64,000 nt of DNA from Schistocerca nitens (Eukaryota; Arthropoda; Insecta; Orthoptera; Acrididae), in contig NC_064617.1 of assembly GCF_023898315.1 (NCBI RefSeq), forward strand, positions 715,129,202 through 715,193,201, written 5' to 3'. The translations under genes and the position numbers were made by a program. The notes below the pieces were generated by a model. That model ran no database searches. It worked only from the letters and a program-made list of their open reading frames with translations, and was not told where the DNA came from. Shown here one piece after another: positions 43,966 to 55,531 of the stretch. The number at the start of each line of letters is the position of its first letter. Positions within the stretch are counted from its first letter, which is position 1.

Positions 43966-45153
43966 TCATGGACGTGCTTGTATGCCAGAGTGCACCATCC
44001 TCGGTCTTGGAGGGCACCCAGGGATGACTGGAGTGATAGGAATTCGGATGTTATCAATACGTCCGGTGCAATCACCCTCCACTTTGAATCTTCTCTCACG
44101 CTACACACACACGTCTGCTTCTGTTGCGCTCATCCAGCAGACTGCCCACTTCGTCAGCCCTCGCTATCGTTGGCAAGATCAGACAGGTAAACGCATTCTT
44201 TGTACCTGTCACAGGCTGAGCTAATCCAGTACTTCCGGTTGCCAGCTCCTCGTGACTGCCTCTGCAGCCAGCCGCGGTACATTGCGAAGCAAGCAGCTGC
44301 AGCTTGGACATATACAGTAGTTCTAAACAATTCCACCCCGACATAGACCACCCAGCTTAAAAAAAAAACCACTTTACCCAATTCGAGACAGCGATGTTGC
44401 TGACCACACACATCGAATTTCTCAGGCGAAATGTAGACTTCTCCCATTTATACGAGTAATTTTCGAAAATATAAGAAATTGGACAATACACACATTATCA
44501 CATCGCTAAAGTATCGTTACTTGTGAAAATCCTGCACAGGACTATGACATAGGCTATATTCCCTCTAAGTATTCTTCATTAGGTAGAAAAACATCTTTTC
44601 TTATCTGTCACGTGCTGCATCACAGGACTAGAATATGAAACTTATTTTTGCGCTCTTTCTTAAGATAAGAGCACAAGGAAGTTATAAATATAAGGGTTAT
44701 ACTACGTATCACTTTATAAATTCGGTAATACATATGATTTTATTACGATGGTCGTCAACCTCTGTGTAGGTGAGAGATTCAAAAATTGTTAAAAGGTATC
44801 GTCGCAATGGAAAACAAGAAGAACTCGGAGTCAAGAATCATATCTATGGTGCCCCAGCGATCTCCTCCACGCACCAGGCGGCATGTCACTGATATCAGAT
44901 TGACAGCCTAATTAATTAAATTCATCATGAGAGTCACTTTGCATAGCTAGTAAATTTTCTTTTTCAGTTGTCAGATTACACTCGCCAGGTAATTCAAATG
45001 GCAATCCCTGGAGGGAAGGTGATGATCTTGTCGAGGAATACTACTTTGGACCAACATGTGAAGCTGACCACTGGGGGACTCTACTGCCATCAACATACCT
45101 TTCGCGTAAAGACCGCGCTATTAAAAACACTATCACAACTACTGTGTTACCGT
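43966..45153. other. Anonymous DNA
   Basis: No recognised feature. Short ORFs lack motifs. Confidence 0.45.
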
Positions 45154-45169
45154 CACCCTGTACAAAAAG

Positions 45170-45350
45170 ATCTTCTCTGCCCGGGGACTGGGTGTTTGTG
45201 TTGTCCTCAGCATTTCATCGTCATACTCATCATTCGTGACAGTTGCTAGATTGGACTGTGAAAAACATTGGACTGCGAACAAATTGGGACTTTGTGCGGG
45301 CGCTGATGACCGCGCTGTTGAGGGCCCCACAAACCAAACATCATCATCAT
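45170..45350 (+). mobile_element. SINE family D, 5'-truncated, with (ATC)n end
   Basis: It starts at the family D junction ('gcccggggactgggtgtttg', then 'gttgtcctcagcatttcatc') and ends 'ccccacaaaccaaac' plus (atc)4. A near-perfect 16-bp duplication lies at 45154-45169 ('caccctgtacaaaaag') and 45351-45366 ('caccctgcataaaaag'). The middle differs from 36802-37034, so it is a separate subfamily. Confidence 0.85.
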
Positions 45351-45366
45351 CACCCTGCATAAAAAG

Positions 45367-46883
45367 CGGTCTTGGTTCTACAGGCACAAACAAGAGTTGC
45401 TGATAGCGTTACGCTTTCTGGTAGAAATGCTGTCTGCGATTTGGAATTAAGTCTATCTAGTCATCCACATATTTGCATCGGATCCTACTGAGACGTGTTT
45501 TAATCATCACAGCCACTGGTGAACTGTTTTCATGCCAATCTCATATGTCGAAACGAGTCACCTTTTTCGAACGTATCTGCTACAGCAGAACTCCAACGGG
45601 GCCTTAGGCACTCCCTGAGCATCTTGTAACTTTTCCTGAGTTTCTGCCCGCCCTCCTTGCAGCTTCCTCCATGTGATCATCCCAATTTAACTCGGACTGA
45701 ACACAAGTTGGGGAGCGCTACATCTACCACCTTCTGCACCCTATGGAGAAAAGAACTGATGTGAGTTAATGCTATAGGACTATCTTTTTTGATCACTCGT
45801 TGAAAGTGGGGACTTTTGTCGTAGCTCCGCCAACTATGTATGATGTGTAAGGCCTGCGCCAAAGCAAATCTTGCTCCTACAACACGAGCAGGTAAAAAGA
45901 CAGTAGAGAACTGAAAGAAGGACAAGGATTTTGCTACTGCATTGCTGTGCATTTACAAATTAATTACAGATACTACAGTCAGAAGGAGATCGTCATGCCT
46001 CATGGTGCAATCACATACGTCAGCCAGACATGCTCCCTATTGTCGTTATTTCGTACCATCCAACAGAGAAAAACTATGAACTATAAAAGCTCTGGAAACT
46101 TCATCCGACAGGAAACTCCATAAGATTTTACCGTGGCCCTCTCTTCCGATATATATCGAAAACAAAGGGAACTCGATAAGATTTTACCATGTCCCTGTCT
46201 TCAAATACCGTCTGTGAGCATATGTGACGATCATATTAAATATACAGGTATTGATCCACTCAGTGTTCGAAGACGCTTGCACAGAGCAGTGTAAAGTTCA
46301 TCACCTGTACTGCCTGTACTGTAGGAGGCCCATACCCCACAGACTATCTGTCGCAACAGAGGGATCCTGTTTTACTGTCTGATACATTGTGTTTCTCAGC
46401 TGTAACACGACCAAGTACCATATGACACAGCTTTTACACCGGCATACATTTTGTTTTTTCCACCACAACTTTTAGGCCTGTTTCCTGTTCTAAACTGCCA
46501 TTAACACGTTTTGATCCATTGGCTCTGACTGAAATCTGGACATCACATGGTGTAAATTAAGCTGCTTTTCCCACAACACACACACAGGATGATTTTAAGT
46601 AAAAGACAGTCACAATAATGGAAACTGGGAGAGTTTTGCGGCATCGTGGAGCGTTTCTAAACATCTGTACGAAGGTGACTGACAGCGTTTACATTTAAAC
46701 TCATCTTTCACAGTGACGGGATAGCAGATGGCTCCGTGTTCCATTTCGATTGATTCCTCATACTGCAGTCATGCAAGCAATCACTGTTTAAGTGCTGGCT
46801 ATCACCGGAAGGTGCTGCCCCTTCGCCAAGACTCTTTCTCCATCTCAATCTCAAACAACAGATATCAGTCAATCACCATGTTG
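45367..46883. other. Anonymous DNA
   Basis: 1.5 kb; nothing is recognised. Confidence 0.45.
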
Positions 46884-47087
46884 TAGCCGGCCGAAGTGGC
46901 CGTGCGGTTAAAGGCGCTGCAGCCTGGAACCGCCAGACCACTACGGTCGCAGGTTCGAATCCTGCCTCGGGCATGGATGTTTGTGATGTCCTTAGGTTAG
47001 TTAGGTTTAACTAGTTCTAAGTTCTAGGGGACTAATGACCTCATCAGTTGAGTCCCATAGTGCTCAGAGCCATTTGAACCATTTGAA
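46884..47087 (+). mobile_element. SINE family A, subfamily with 'cgtgcggttaaaggcgctgc' head
   Basis: Full-length copy. Box A is 'gtggccgtgcggttaaagg', closer to a real tRNA than in the other A copies. Box B 'ggttcgaatcctgcc' and the tail are normal. No clear duplication was found. Confidence 0.92.
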
Positions 47088-47215
47088 TCTACTCACCTCC
47101 CCCAGGATACACAATTTTACTGAAGTTGCTCAGTACTCTTTTCGTGGCATTTGTCTCTAATTTTATGTATTATCAGTCAGCTTCTGTAATTTAACTAGGT
47201 TACCGCGATTTTACA

Positions 47216-47413
47216 AAATGGTTCAAATGGCTCGGAGCACTATGGGACTTAACATCTGAGGTCATCAGTCCCCCAGAACTTCGAACTACTTAAACCAAAC
47301 TAAACAAAGGACATCACCCACATCCATGTCCGAGGCAGGATTCGAACCTGCGACCGTAGCGGTCGCACGGTTCCAGACTGAAGCGCCTAGAACCGCTCGG
47401 CTACAGCGGCCGG
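47216..47413 (-). mobile_element. SINE family A, full length
   Basis: Minus-strand copy. A 12-bp duplication, 'cgcgattttaca', lies at 47204-47215 and 47414-47425. It lies only about 130 bp from the oppositely oriented copy at 46884-47087. Confidence 0.95.
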
Positions 47414-47724
47414 CGCGATTTTACATAGTTCGTGGTATTTCTCTCAGTTCTTAAGTATCACACATCAATTTTTCGTGATAATACCAGGTTTTCCTCGAAT
47501 TTTACCGATTTCATGTCATCTTCCATATTTTCTCAACAGTTTTTCATATGTATACGGTCATGTTGCTGGCGTACCTATGTGCTGTGATCTACTACGAGAA
47601 TATCTGCACTTCTTATATACCAACCTACAAAAAATCCTAAGACTTACCCTCCCCACGTTGATCCACTTGCATGCCTTTAGGATAGGACGCACATGAAAAG
47701 TATAGTAATTGTCGTTTCGTATTA

Positions 47725-49102
47725 CACTACTGGCCATTAAAACTGCTACACCAAGAAGAAATGGAGATGATAAACGGGTATTCATTGGACAAATATATTA
47801 TACTAGAACTGACATCTGATTACATTTTCACGCAATTTGGGTGCATAGATCCTGAGAAATCAGTACCCAGAACAACCACCTCTGGCCGTAATAACGGCAC
47901 TGATACACCTGGGCATTGAGCCAAACAGAGCTTGGATGGCGCGTACAGGTACAGCTGCCCATGCAGCTTCAACACGATACCACAGTTCATCAAGAGTAGT
48001 GACTGGTGTATTGTGACGAGCCAGTTGGTCGACCACCATTGACCAGACGTTTTCACTTGGTGAGAGATCTGGAGAATGTGCTGGTCAGGGCAGCAGTCGA
48101 ACATTTTCTGTATCCAGAAAGGCCCGTACAGGACCTGCAACATGCGGTCGTGCATTATCCTGTTGAAATGTAGGGTTTCGCAGGGATCGAATGAAGGGTA
48201 GAGCCACATCTGAAATGTAACGTCCACTGTTCAAAGTGCCGTCAATGCGAAGGTGACCGTGACGTGTAAGAAATGGCATCCCATACCATCACGCCGGGTG
48301 ATACGCCAGCATGGCGACGACGAAATGTGCGTTCACCACGATGTCGCCAAACACGGATGCGACCGTCATGATGCTATGAACACAACCTGGATTCATCTGA
48401 AAAAATAACGTTTTGCCATTCGTGCACCCAGGTTCGTCGTCGAGTACACCATCGCAGGCGCTCCTGTCTGTGATGCAGCGTCAAGGGTAACCGCAGCCAC
48501 GGTCTCCGAGCTGATAGTCCATGCTGCTGTAAACATCGTCGAACTGTTCGTGCAGATGTTTGTTGTCTTGCAAACGTCCCCATCTGTTGACTCAGGGATC
48601 GAGACGTGGCTGCACGATCCGTTACAGCCATGCGGATGAGATGCCTGTCATCTCCACTGCTAGTGATACGAGGTCTTTGGGATCCAGCACGGCGTTCCGT
48701 ATTACCCTCCTGAACCCACCGATTCCATATTCTGCTAACAGTCATTGGATCTCGACCAACGCGAACAGCAATGTCGCGATACGATAAACCGCAATCGCGA
48801 TAGGCTACAATCCGACCTTTATCAAAGTCGGAAACGTGATGGTACTCATTTCTCCTCCTTACACGAGGCATCACAATAAAGTTGCACCAGGCAACGCCGG
48901 TTAACTGCTGTTTGTGTATAAGAAATCGGTTGGAAACTTTCCTCATATCAGCAGTTTGTAGGTGTCGCCACCGGCGCCAACCTTGTGTGATTGCTCTGAG
49001 AAGCTAATCATTTGCATATCACAGCATCTTCTTCCTGTCGGTTAAATTTCGCATGTGTAGCACGTCATCTTCGTGGTGTAGCAATTTTAATGACTAGTAG
49101 TG
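47725..49102 (-). mobile_element. Tc1-like element, 1,378 bp, degraded
   Basis: TA at 47723-47724 and 49103-49104. TIRs: 'cactactggccattaaaact' and, inverted at the right, 'cactactagtcattaaaatt', then 'gctacaccaagaag' and 'gctacaccacgaag'. It carries one broken transposase on the minus strand. It is unrelated at the TIR to the DD32E family. Confidence 0.93.
47820..48871 (-). pseudogene. Tc1-like transposase pseudogene
   Basis: Start at 48871: 'MPRVRRRNEYHHVSDFDKGR'. Helix-turn-helix regions are at residues about 15-50 ('LSYRDIAVRVGRDPMTVSRI') and 85-125. It is open to 'NVIFSDESRLCS' (first Asp), where a TAG stops it at 48374. The second Asp is in 'FQQDNARPHVAGPVRAFL', in another frame, followed by 'LDTENVRLLP' and a stop. 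Two further frame changes occur before the end. The remnant after LLP suggests a 34-residue spacing (DD34E), so this is an ordinary Tc1. Confidence 0.9.
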
Positions 49103-49320
49103 TATATGAAACTGAGGACTCTATTTACGTCTGAGATGTGGCAAAGAAACGGCCTATGTCGCCAACGTCTTCGTTCGTCTGGGGGGGTTACCGAAACAGG
49201 TTTTCCATCGATGTACGATGTACATGGTTCGTCACACGTGAGTCGGAAGTCCTCTGATGACTGTGGTTTGGAGAGGTTTGGTAGTACTACTGTCAGGACT
49301 CTGGCCGGCTGACTGCGCTT

Positions 49321-49505
49321 CGAGCGGCTCTAGGCGCTTCAGTCAGGAACCGCGCGACTGCTACGGTCGCAGGTTCGAGTCCTGCCTCGGGCATGGATGT
49401 GTGTAATGTCCTTAGGTTAGTTAGGTTTAACTAGTTCTAAGTTCTAGAGGACTGATGACCTCAGATGTTACGTCCCATAGTGCCCAGTGCCATTTGAACT
49501 ATTTT
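49321..49505 (+). mobile_element. SINE family A, slightly 5'-truncated
   Basis: It begins in box A at 'cgagcggctctaggcgcttc'. An 11-bp duplication, 'tgactgcgctt', lies at 49310-49320 and 49506-49516. The 'ggccggc' just left of the first duplication is probably chance. Confidence 0.92.
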
Positions 49506-49516
49506 TGACTGCGCTT

Positions 49517-50170
49517 ACGCAATGAATCATGATGGATGCTGGTGGTAACCCCAGGGTGTGGCCGTCGGCTGCCGCTTGGCAGGCAGTGGTACGCAGCTAC
49601 CGGAGCACGCGGTGTGTTTACAGCGTCGCGACGCGTCACGGTGCGACGCAGTGCGCCAGCTGGGCTGCGCGCCTCCGCAACGTCAGCGGCCAGAAATGCG
49701 GACGCGACCGACGCGGAAGCGACGCCGCCGCCCACGCCGCCCTCGGCAGCGATTCTCGGAAGTAGCCGCGAAGGGCAGCGCGCATGCGCCGACCGGGCCG
49801 GCTGTTGTGCAACCGAGTGGAGGCACGGGGCTACTGGGCCGGCGCGTGGCCCGGCTGCTATCTAGAGTCCCCTCTAGACCAGAGGGCAGCCACGGGGAGG
49901 GGCAGGGTCAACGGCGGACACCGGCCGACCTCTGGCTCAGATGGCCCGATAAGCACGTGATGCAGTGCTGCAGATGCGAATCTCGGCCCACGTTGACACT
50001 GCCCCCGTGCAGCCCTGCTCCACATCTCTACACGCACGAAGACAATATCATTATCAATCTCGTCTCACTCCGGCGTAATGTCTCATTCGTAAGAATATGC
50101 CACCGGGTACGTGGTTCTGCGAGTTTACTGTACGCAGTAGGCTCACGTGGCGGTGACAGATTAGTGTAGC
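49517..50170. promoter_or_regulatory. CpG-rich patch, possible island
   Basis: A stretch rich in CG dinucleotides ('ctgcgcgcctccgc', 'gcgaccgacgcgg', 'ccggcgcgtggcccgg'). Overlapping ORFs in several frames are an artefact of GC content; none has a recognisable domain. The strongest candidate for a host-gene promoter in the window, but no transcript evidence is visible. Confidence 0.4.
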
Positions 50171-50740
50171 AAAACAACAGAACTGAGACTCGATCGACGC
50201 TCCCGACATTTAATAGCATACAGTCAGAAGTACCAAAATTATTGCGTTTCAGAGCTAAGGGAATTGATGTAATAACTGAGAAACTGACAAATGAGAAGTA
50301 CCAAAATAATTATGTATCATAATAAATTGAACTTGAAAAAAAGCGCAAACTGCTGTTGATTGGTGATTTAGTCACACGACCAGTTCCGCTGCGTTAAAAC
50401 CGCATAGAAATGAAAACAACCTTGTACTCTACATAATTAAATTTTTTTAAGGACAGCCAATAAAAATATACCTAAATGAAAATTACTTCCAGTAGTGCCA
50501 CATAGATTAGTACGTGGAGACACCACCAACGTCCATACTCACAGCATCCAAACCGTGAAGAGGGAAAGTAGTCAAGAGGCAATAGCCTCCAGAACGCTAG
50601 GTGAATAGTTCGGGGGATGAGCCAATATAACGAAAAGAGCCGTAGCTAACTGTAATAAATATGATTAAATCGTAATACAAGAAGCATAACCCATTAACAA
50701 GCCCTGTTGCTACAAGAGAAAAACCCTCACAAGAAAAAGT
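50171..50740. other. Anonymous DNA
   Basis: Nothing is recognised. Confidence 0.45.
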
Positions 50741-51115
50741 TGTATGTTGTATATTAACCGGGGACCTAGAAACGACGGAGAGGCTCCGTCCCGCCGCAGC
50801 CGCAGTGGTCCACAACCCCACGACGGCTGGCTCCCGGTGCACCCCCCCCCTCCCCGTCCCAGGGAACGTCTCATACCAGACGAGCGTAACCCCTATGTTT
50901 GCGTTGTAGAATAATGCTGGTGTACGCGTACGTGGAGAACTTGTTTGCGTAGCAATCACCGACATAGAGTAGCTGAGGCGGAATAAGGGGAACCAGCCCG
51001 CATTCGCCGAGGCTGATGGAAAACCGCATAAAAACCATCCACAGACTGGCCGGCTCACTGCACCTCGACACCAGTCCGCCGGGCGGATTCGTGACGGGGA
51101 CCAGGCGCTCCTTCC
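50741..51115. repeat. GC-rich dispersed-repeat candidate
   Basis: The blocks 'ccggggacctagaaacgacg', 'ggagaacttgtttgcg' and 'gaccaggcgctccttcc' are ones I recognise from orthopteran transcripts as part of a repeated element. This is from memory; only one copy is present here, so it cannot be confirmed. It includes a C9-T-C4 tract near 50842. The 153-residue minus-strand ORF across it has no known domain. Confidence 0.35.
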
Positions 51116-51789
51116 TCGCTCCAGTAAGCGGGAGAAAAGAGTTACTTAAGATTAAAAATCGGGAACCGAGAAGGTAATTAACCTGTTGCTTCCATGTGCA
51201 AACTGAACGAGCATGAAGGACTAAAAGTATTAAAAACCCATAAAAGTTATAAACCTTATTTAAGACACAAATAATAAACTACAGGGAATCGAAAACGGAC
51301 ATATCAGGTAGTAGGAGACTCCCCTTATAATAGCGTAGCTAGGAAACCACAAAAACAGATTAATAAACTGATATAACTTGAACTTATGCTTAGAGGACTC
51401 CTGACACGATCACTGGCCTGGAGTTTATACACACCTAAGAGTCTCCACTAACCAGGAACTGGCTGCTGTCATTGTCTTTTCAATTAGAGAAAAAAAACTG
51501 TCAAAATAAATTATACAGAAATATTTTGTGTAGGTGGTGTTGTACAGCTTTAATGAAGATTAGAAACTGCATTGTGAAAGACACATCTGTATCAATATAT
51601 TTTATTAAACACGATCGATTTAGGTCTAGGATCAAACTATCATTGGGTTTAAAAAATCTCAGCTATGCATTTACACAAATTGAACAACAGTTATGAGTTG
51701 TATACTGTTCCATCACTAATATTAGCTGCTTGTGCGTGACATGTATGTTCCGTTAATCTCAGAGACGCTCGTGTGTGCTTGTTATCAGG
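51116..51789. other. Anonymous DNA
   Basis: Nothing is recognised. Confidence 0.45.
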
Positions 51790-51815
51790 GTATGCAACAC
51801 CAAGGAGGAGTTGTG

Positions 51816-52002
51816 GGCCGAGCGGTTCTAGGCGCTACACTACGGAGCCGCGCGACCGCTGCGGTCGCAGGTTCGAATCCTGCCTCGGGCATGGATGTGT
51901 GTGATGTCCTTAGGTTAGTTAGCTTTAAGTAGCTCTAAGTTCTAGGGGACTGATGACCTCAGAAGTTAAGTCCCATAGTGCTCAGAACCATTTGAACTAT
52001 TT
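51816..52002 (+). mobile_element. SINE family A, slightly 5'-truncated
   Basis: It starts 'ggccgagcggttctaggcgc', with complete box B and tail. An 11-bp duplication, 'gaggagttgtg', lies at 51805-51815 and 52003-52013. It sits in the leader of the Tc1-like element. Confidence 0.95.
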
Positions 52003-52332
52003 GAGGAGTTGTGCGACGTAAACAAAAGCTGGTGGGTGTGTTTCTACACCTGAAAGACGAGGTCTATTCAAATTTCGTGCCAGTCGCATAAGAGTGGCGC
52101 TAGTAGCGCAAATCAGATTCGCTTTAAATACAGGCTGTAACGGTCGCGAGCGTTAGTTACCTTCAGGATTGTATGTGGTAAGTTGAGTTAGTGAAGAATG
52201 TCTTTAAGGCGACAAAGACGCCATTATCAGTACCTCACTGAATTTGAACGAGGTCGTGTAATGGGGCCACGAGAAGCTGGGTGTTCTTTCCGTGATTCTG
52301 CAGAAAGACTCAGCAGGACTGTAGCCACTGTA

Positions 52333-53643
52333 CGAGGTGCATTCAAGTTCTAAGGCCTCCGATTTTTTTTCTCCGGATTGGAAAGAGATAGAAAAATGCG
52401 CATTGTTTTAAAATGAGGCCGCATTCATTGTCAATACGTCCCAGAGATGGCAGCACCGTACGGCAGATGGAATTTTACCGCCAGCGGCGAGAATGAGAAC
52501 TGTTTTAAATACTTAAAATGGCGACGTTTTCCTTACTTGAACAGCGTGCAATCATTCGTTTACTGAATTTGCGTGGTGTGAAACCAATTGAAATTCATCA
52601 ACAGTTGAAGGAGACATGTGGTGATGGAGTTATGGATGTGTCGAAAGTGCGTTCGTGGGTGCGACAGTTTAATGAAGGCAGAACATCGTGTGACAACAAA
52701 CCGAAGCAACCTCGGGCTCACACAAGCCGGTCTGACGACATGATCGAGAAAGTGGAGAGAATTGTTTTGGGGGATCGCCGAATGACTGTTGAACAGATCG
52801 CCTCCAGAGCTGGCATTTCTGTGGGTTCTGTGCACACAATCCTGCATGACAACTTGAAAATGCGAAAAGTGTCATCCAGGTGGGTGCCACGAATGCTGAC
52901 GGGACGACCACATGGCTGCCCGTGTGGCATGTTGCCAAGCAATGCTGACGCGCAACGACAGCATGAATGGGACTTTCTTTTCGTCGGTTGTGACAATGGA
53001 TGAGACGTGGATGCCATTTTTCAAAAGCGCCAGTCAGCTCAATGGAAGCACACAGATTCACCGCCACCAAAAAAGAATTAGGGTAACCGCCAGTGCTGAA
53101 AAAATGATGGTGTCCATGTTCTGGGACAGCGAGGGCGTAATCCTTACCCATTGCGTTCCAAAGGGCACTGCAGTAATAGGTGCATCCGACGAAAATGTTT
53201 TGAAGAACAAATTCCTTCCTGCACTGCAACAAAAACGTCCGGGAAGGGCTGCGCGTGTGCTGTTTCACAAAGACAACGCACCCGCACATCGAGCTAACGT
53301 TATGCAACAGTTTCTTTGTGATAACAACTTTGAAGTGATTCCTCATGCTCCCTACTCACCTGACCTTGCTCCTAGTGACTTTTGGCTTTTTCCAACAATG
53401 AAAGACACTCTCCGTGGCCGCACATTCACCAGCCGTGCTGATATTGCCTCAGCGATTTTCCAGTGGTCAATACAGACTCCTAAAGAAGCCTTAGCCGCTG
53501 CGGTGGAATCATGGCGTCAGCGTTGTGAAAAATGTGTACGTCTGCAGGGCGATTACGTTGAGAAGTAACGCCAGTTTTATCGATTTCGGGTGAGTAGTTA
53601 ATTAGAAAAAAAATCGGAGGCCTTAGAACTTGAATGCACCTCG
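52333..53643 (+). mobile_element. Mariner (DD34D) element with perfect 40-bp TIRs
   Basis: 1,311 bp, TA at 52331-52332 and 53644-53645. The first and last 40 bases are exact inverted matches starting 'cgaggtgcattcaag'. It is inserted in a Tc1-like transposase gene. The perfect TIRs suggest a fairly recent insertion. Confidence 0.95.
52518..53568 (+). pseudogene. Mariner transposase with a single frameshift (349 codons)
   Basis: 'MATFSLLEQRAIIRLLNLRG' starts it, with 'RRMTVEQIASRAGISVGSVH' (second DNA-binding region). Near 52905 an extra G in 'acgggacgacc' shifts the frame; removing it would give one 349-residue frame. Downstream: 'VVTMDETWM' (first Asp), 'FHKDNAPAHRANVM' (second), 'YSPDLAPSDFWLFP' (third), with 34 residues between the second and third. 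It ends 'LQGDYVEK'. No stop codons other than those created by the shift. Confidence 0.92.
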
Positions 53644-54259
53644 TACATAATTGCGGGCAGCGGTCGTCACGGGATGTACGATCGCAAGACGACCGGGCTC
53701 CGAACTGCTAAGGCCCACTACCGAGAGGATAGACCATCGTGTTCCGCGTATGGCTCTGGCGCATCCGTAGCAGTAATCTAAGCAGCAGTTGGCGCCACAG
53801 TGACTCAACGAACTGTTACAAATTCTTTATTTCAAAGTCAGCTCCGAGCCAGACGCCCTGTAGTGTTCCACTGATCCCAAACCACTGCCATTTGCGACTT
53901 CAGAGGTGTCAAGTGAAACCTCATTGGAGGGTGGGTGGAGGTATGTTGTGTTTTGCGATGAAAACTTCGCTAGAAGGAAGCCAGTTGATGGCCTGCAGCC
54001 AAACGTGACCTACAGCTGGTGTTATGGTCTGTGGTACGCTTTCGTATGACAGCAGGAACACTCTCGTGGTTATCCCACACACTCTGACAGCTAATTGTAC
54101 GTAAATTTGGTGATCCGAACTGTTAAGCTGTCATTCATGAACAATATTCCAGGGGGTGCTTTCAAACTGGAAAACGCTCGCCCACATACGGCTGTTATAG
54201 GCCAGCATTCTCTTCAGAACGTCGACATGTTGCCTTGACCTACTCGATCACCAGATCTG

Positions 54260-54457
54260 TTCAAATAGTTCAAATGGCTCTAAGCGCTATGGGACTTAAC
54301 ATCTGAGGTCATCAGTCCCCTAGAATTAGAACTACTTAAACCTAACTGATCTAAGGACATCACAGACATCCATGCCCGAGGCAGGATTCGAACCTGCGAC
54401 CGTAGCAGCAGCGCGGTTCCGGACTGAAGCATTTAGAACAACTCAGTCACAGCGGCG
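54260..54457 (-). mobile_element. SINE family A
   Basis: Minus-strand copy from 'gttcaaatagttcaaatggc' to 'cactcagtcacagcggc'-like head with inverted box B. A second head-like scrap, 'gaacctctcggctacag', follows at about 54462-54478, perhaps from an older copy. No duplication found. Confidence 0.85.
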
Positions 54458-54478
54458 TCCGAACCTCTCGGCTACAGT

Positions 54479-55019
54479 CTTTTACTCCACAGGCCAATGT
54501 TCAAATGTGTTTCTGTGGGCCACAAATCCGGTGAAAAGTTCATCTACATAATGTGTCCCAGAAAACGCCAAAGCTACCTTTTACTCACCATGAAGGTGAC
54601 TTACTGGCTCTTTAATTTCGCTAGTCTACAGAAGCTACAGAAAATCGTCGAACATTGTGACTTTAGCCATCAGCACTGTAGTTTAAGTGCCTTTTGCCTG
54701 AGTCACAGACATTCTCAATGGTTATGTCCCTGTCTTACTAATTAAAACCCTCTTTTCAATATTATAGTTTGTTAGTAAAAGACTATAAAAGTTCTCCTTA
54801 TCGCAAGAAAATCTTACCATTTAGGTAAACCAAGAAATCATCCTTAACGCTCCGGAAACACTGGAAATCTCATACGTTGTACGAGAGGTAGTCACACAGT
54901 TTTAATTATCATCTCGAAAAAATAAAGTTACATAATTAGTTTTTAATCTGTTTGAGGTCTTCAGCACTGATTCACACTGAAATCCCCGCACCAAAATAAC
55001 ATAACGCACCACTAGAGCC
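54479..55019. other. Anonymous DNA
   Basis: Nothing is recognised. Confidence 0.45.
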
Positions 55020-55530
55020 AAAACAAGGCGGTGCAGCGCGTTGATAAAGAGGCACTTGGTGCGGTAATTCCCTCTCTTTATTTGAAGGGGAATAACGCTG
55101 CAGCAATCCATTCTGAGTGGCTGGAAGTGTATGGCAACAATGTAACATCACGTGGCAGGGTAGTCATGTGGCACAGACGTTTCCAATGTGTTCAGACAAG
55201 TCTGAATGAGAAAGAACGAAACGGGAGACCATCTCTCTGTGAAGAACCAGGAATCGCAGGAGGAGGGGAGCCACTGATGCTGGAAGACTGGTGAATCGCG
55301 ATCAAGGCGATGATGAAAAAAATAAAAATCAGTCAGCCGACTGTCTTCAACATTTTTCACGACATGAGGAACAACGCCGCCACGAAATCTAAGTTTCGTT
55401 AAAAAGCTCCCTGAACTGAAGCAGCAGTTTCAAGACGACTTCTATAGCCACCTAATCAGCATGGACAAGGGCTGGATTTGTCACTACGACTCTTGAGACA
55501 GGGTAACAATGCAGGCATTGGAAATATGCT
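55020..55530 (+). pseudogene. Mariner-like relic, N-terminal half
   Basis: 'VIPSLYLKGNNAAAIHSEWL', 'VMWHRRFQCVQTSLNEKERN' and 'GRPSL' match the mariner first DNA-binding region and its GRP hook. Later 'ISQPTVFNIFHDMRNNAATK' and 'ISMDKGWICHYD' correspond to the second helix-turn-helix and the first catalytic region (VTGDESWVHHYD in intact mariners, here DE changed to DK). It ends abruptly at the next element. Confidence 0.6.
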
Positions 55531-55531
55531 C

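Larger units (their letters stand above)
51790..54257 (+). mobile_element. Tc1-like element split by a mariner and a SINE
   Basis: The 5' end is near 51790 ('gtatgcaacaccaaggag') and the transposase starts at 52198. Its parts flank the mariner at 52333-53643 and contain the SINE at 51816-52002. The right TIR was not found because another SINE (54260-54457) replaces or interrupts the end. Confidence 0.75.
52198..54257 (+). pseudogene. Tc1-like transposase relic, interrupted
   Basis: Before the mariner: 'MSLRRQRRHYQYLTEFERGR', then 'EAGCSFRDSAERLSRTVATV', the first helix-turn-helix. The mariner insertion (TA at 52331-52332 and 53644-53645) falls directly after 'TVATV'. The second half continues with several stops, ending 'ENARPHTAVIGQHSLQNVDM' near 54210 and 'LP(W)PTRSPDL' at the SINE junction. 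The Glu region that should follow is absent. Confidence 0.7.

Noticed and set aside
49536..50169. Overlapping ORFs of 78-203 codons
   Set aside because: GC-rich DNA has few stops; compositions are Arg/Pro/Ala-rich, with no domain and open frames on both strands.
50597..51058. 153-codon minus-strand ORF as a host gene
   Set aside because: It spans what looks like a dispersed repeat; no domain or splice context.
52669..53346. 225-codon antisense ORF over the mariner
   Set aside because: Antisense shadow of the transposase; no family match.
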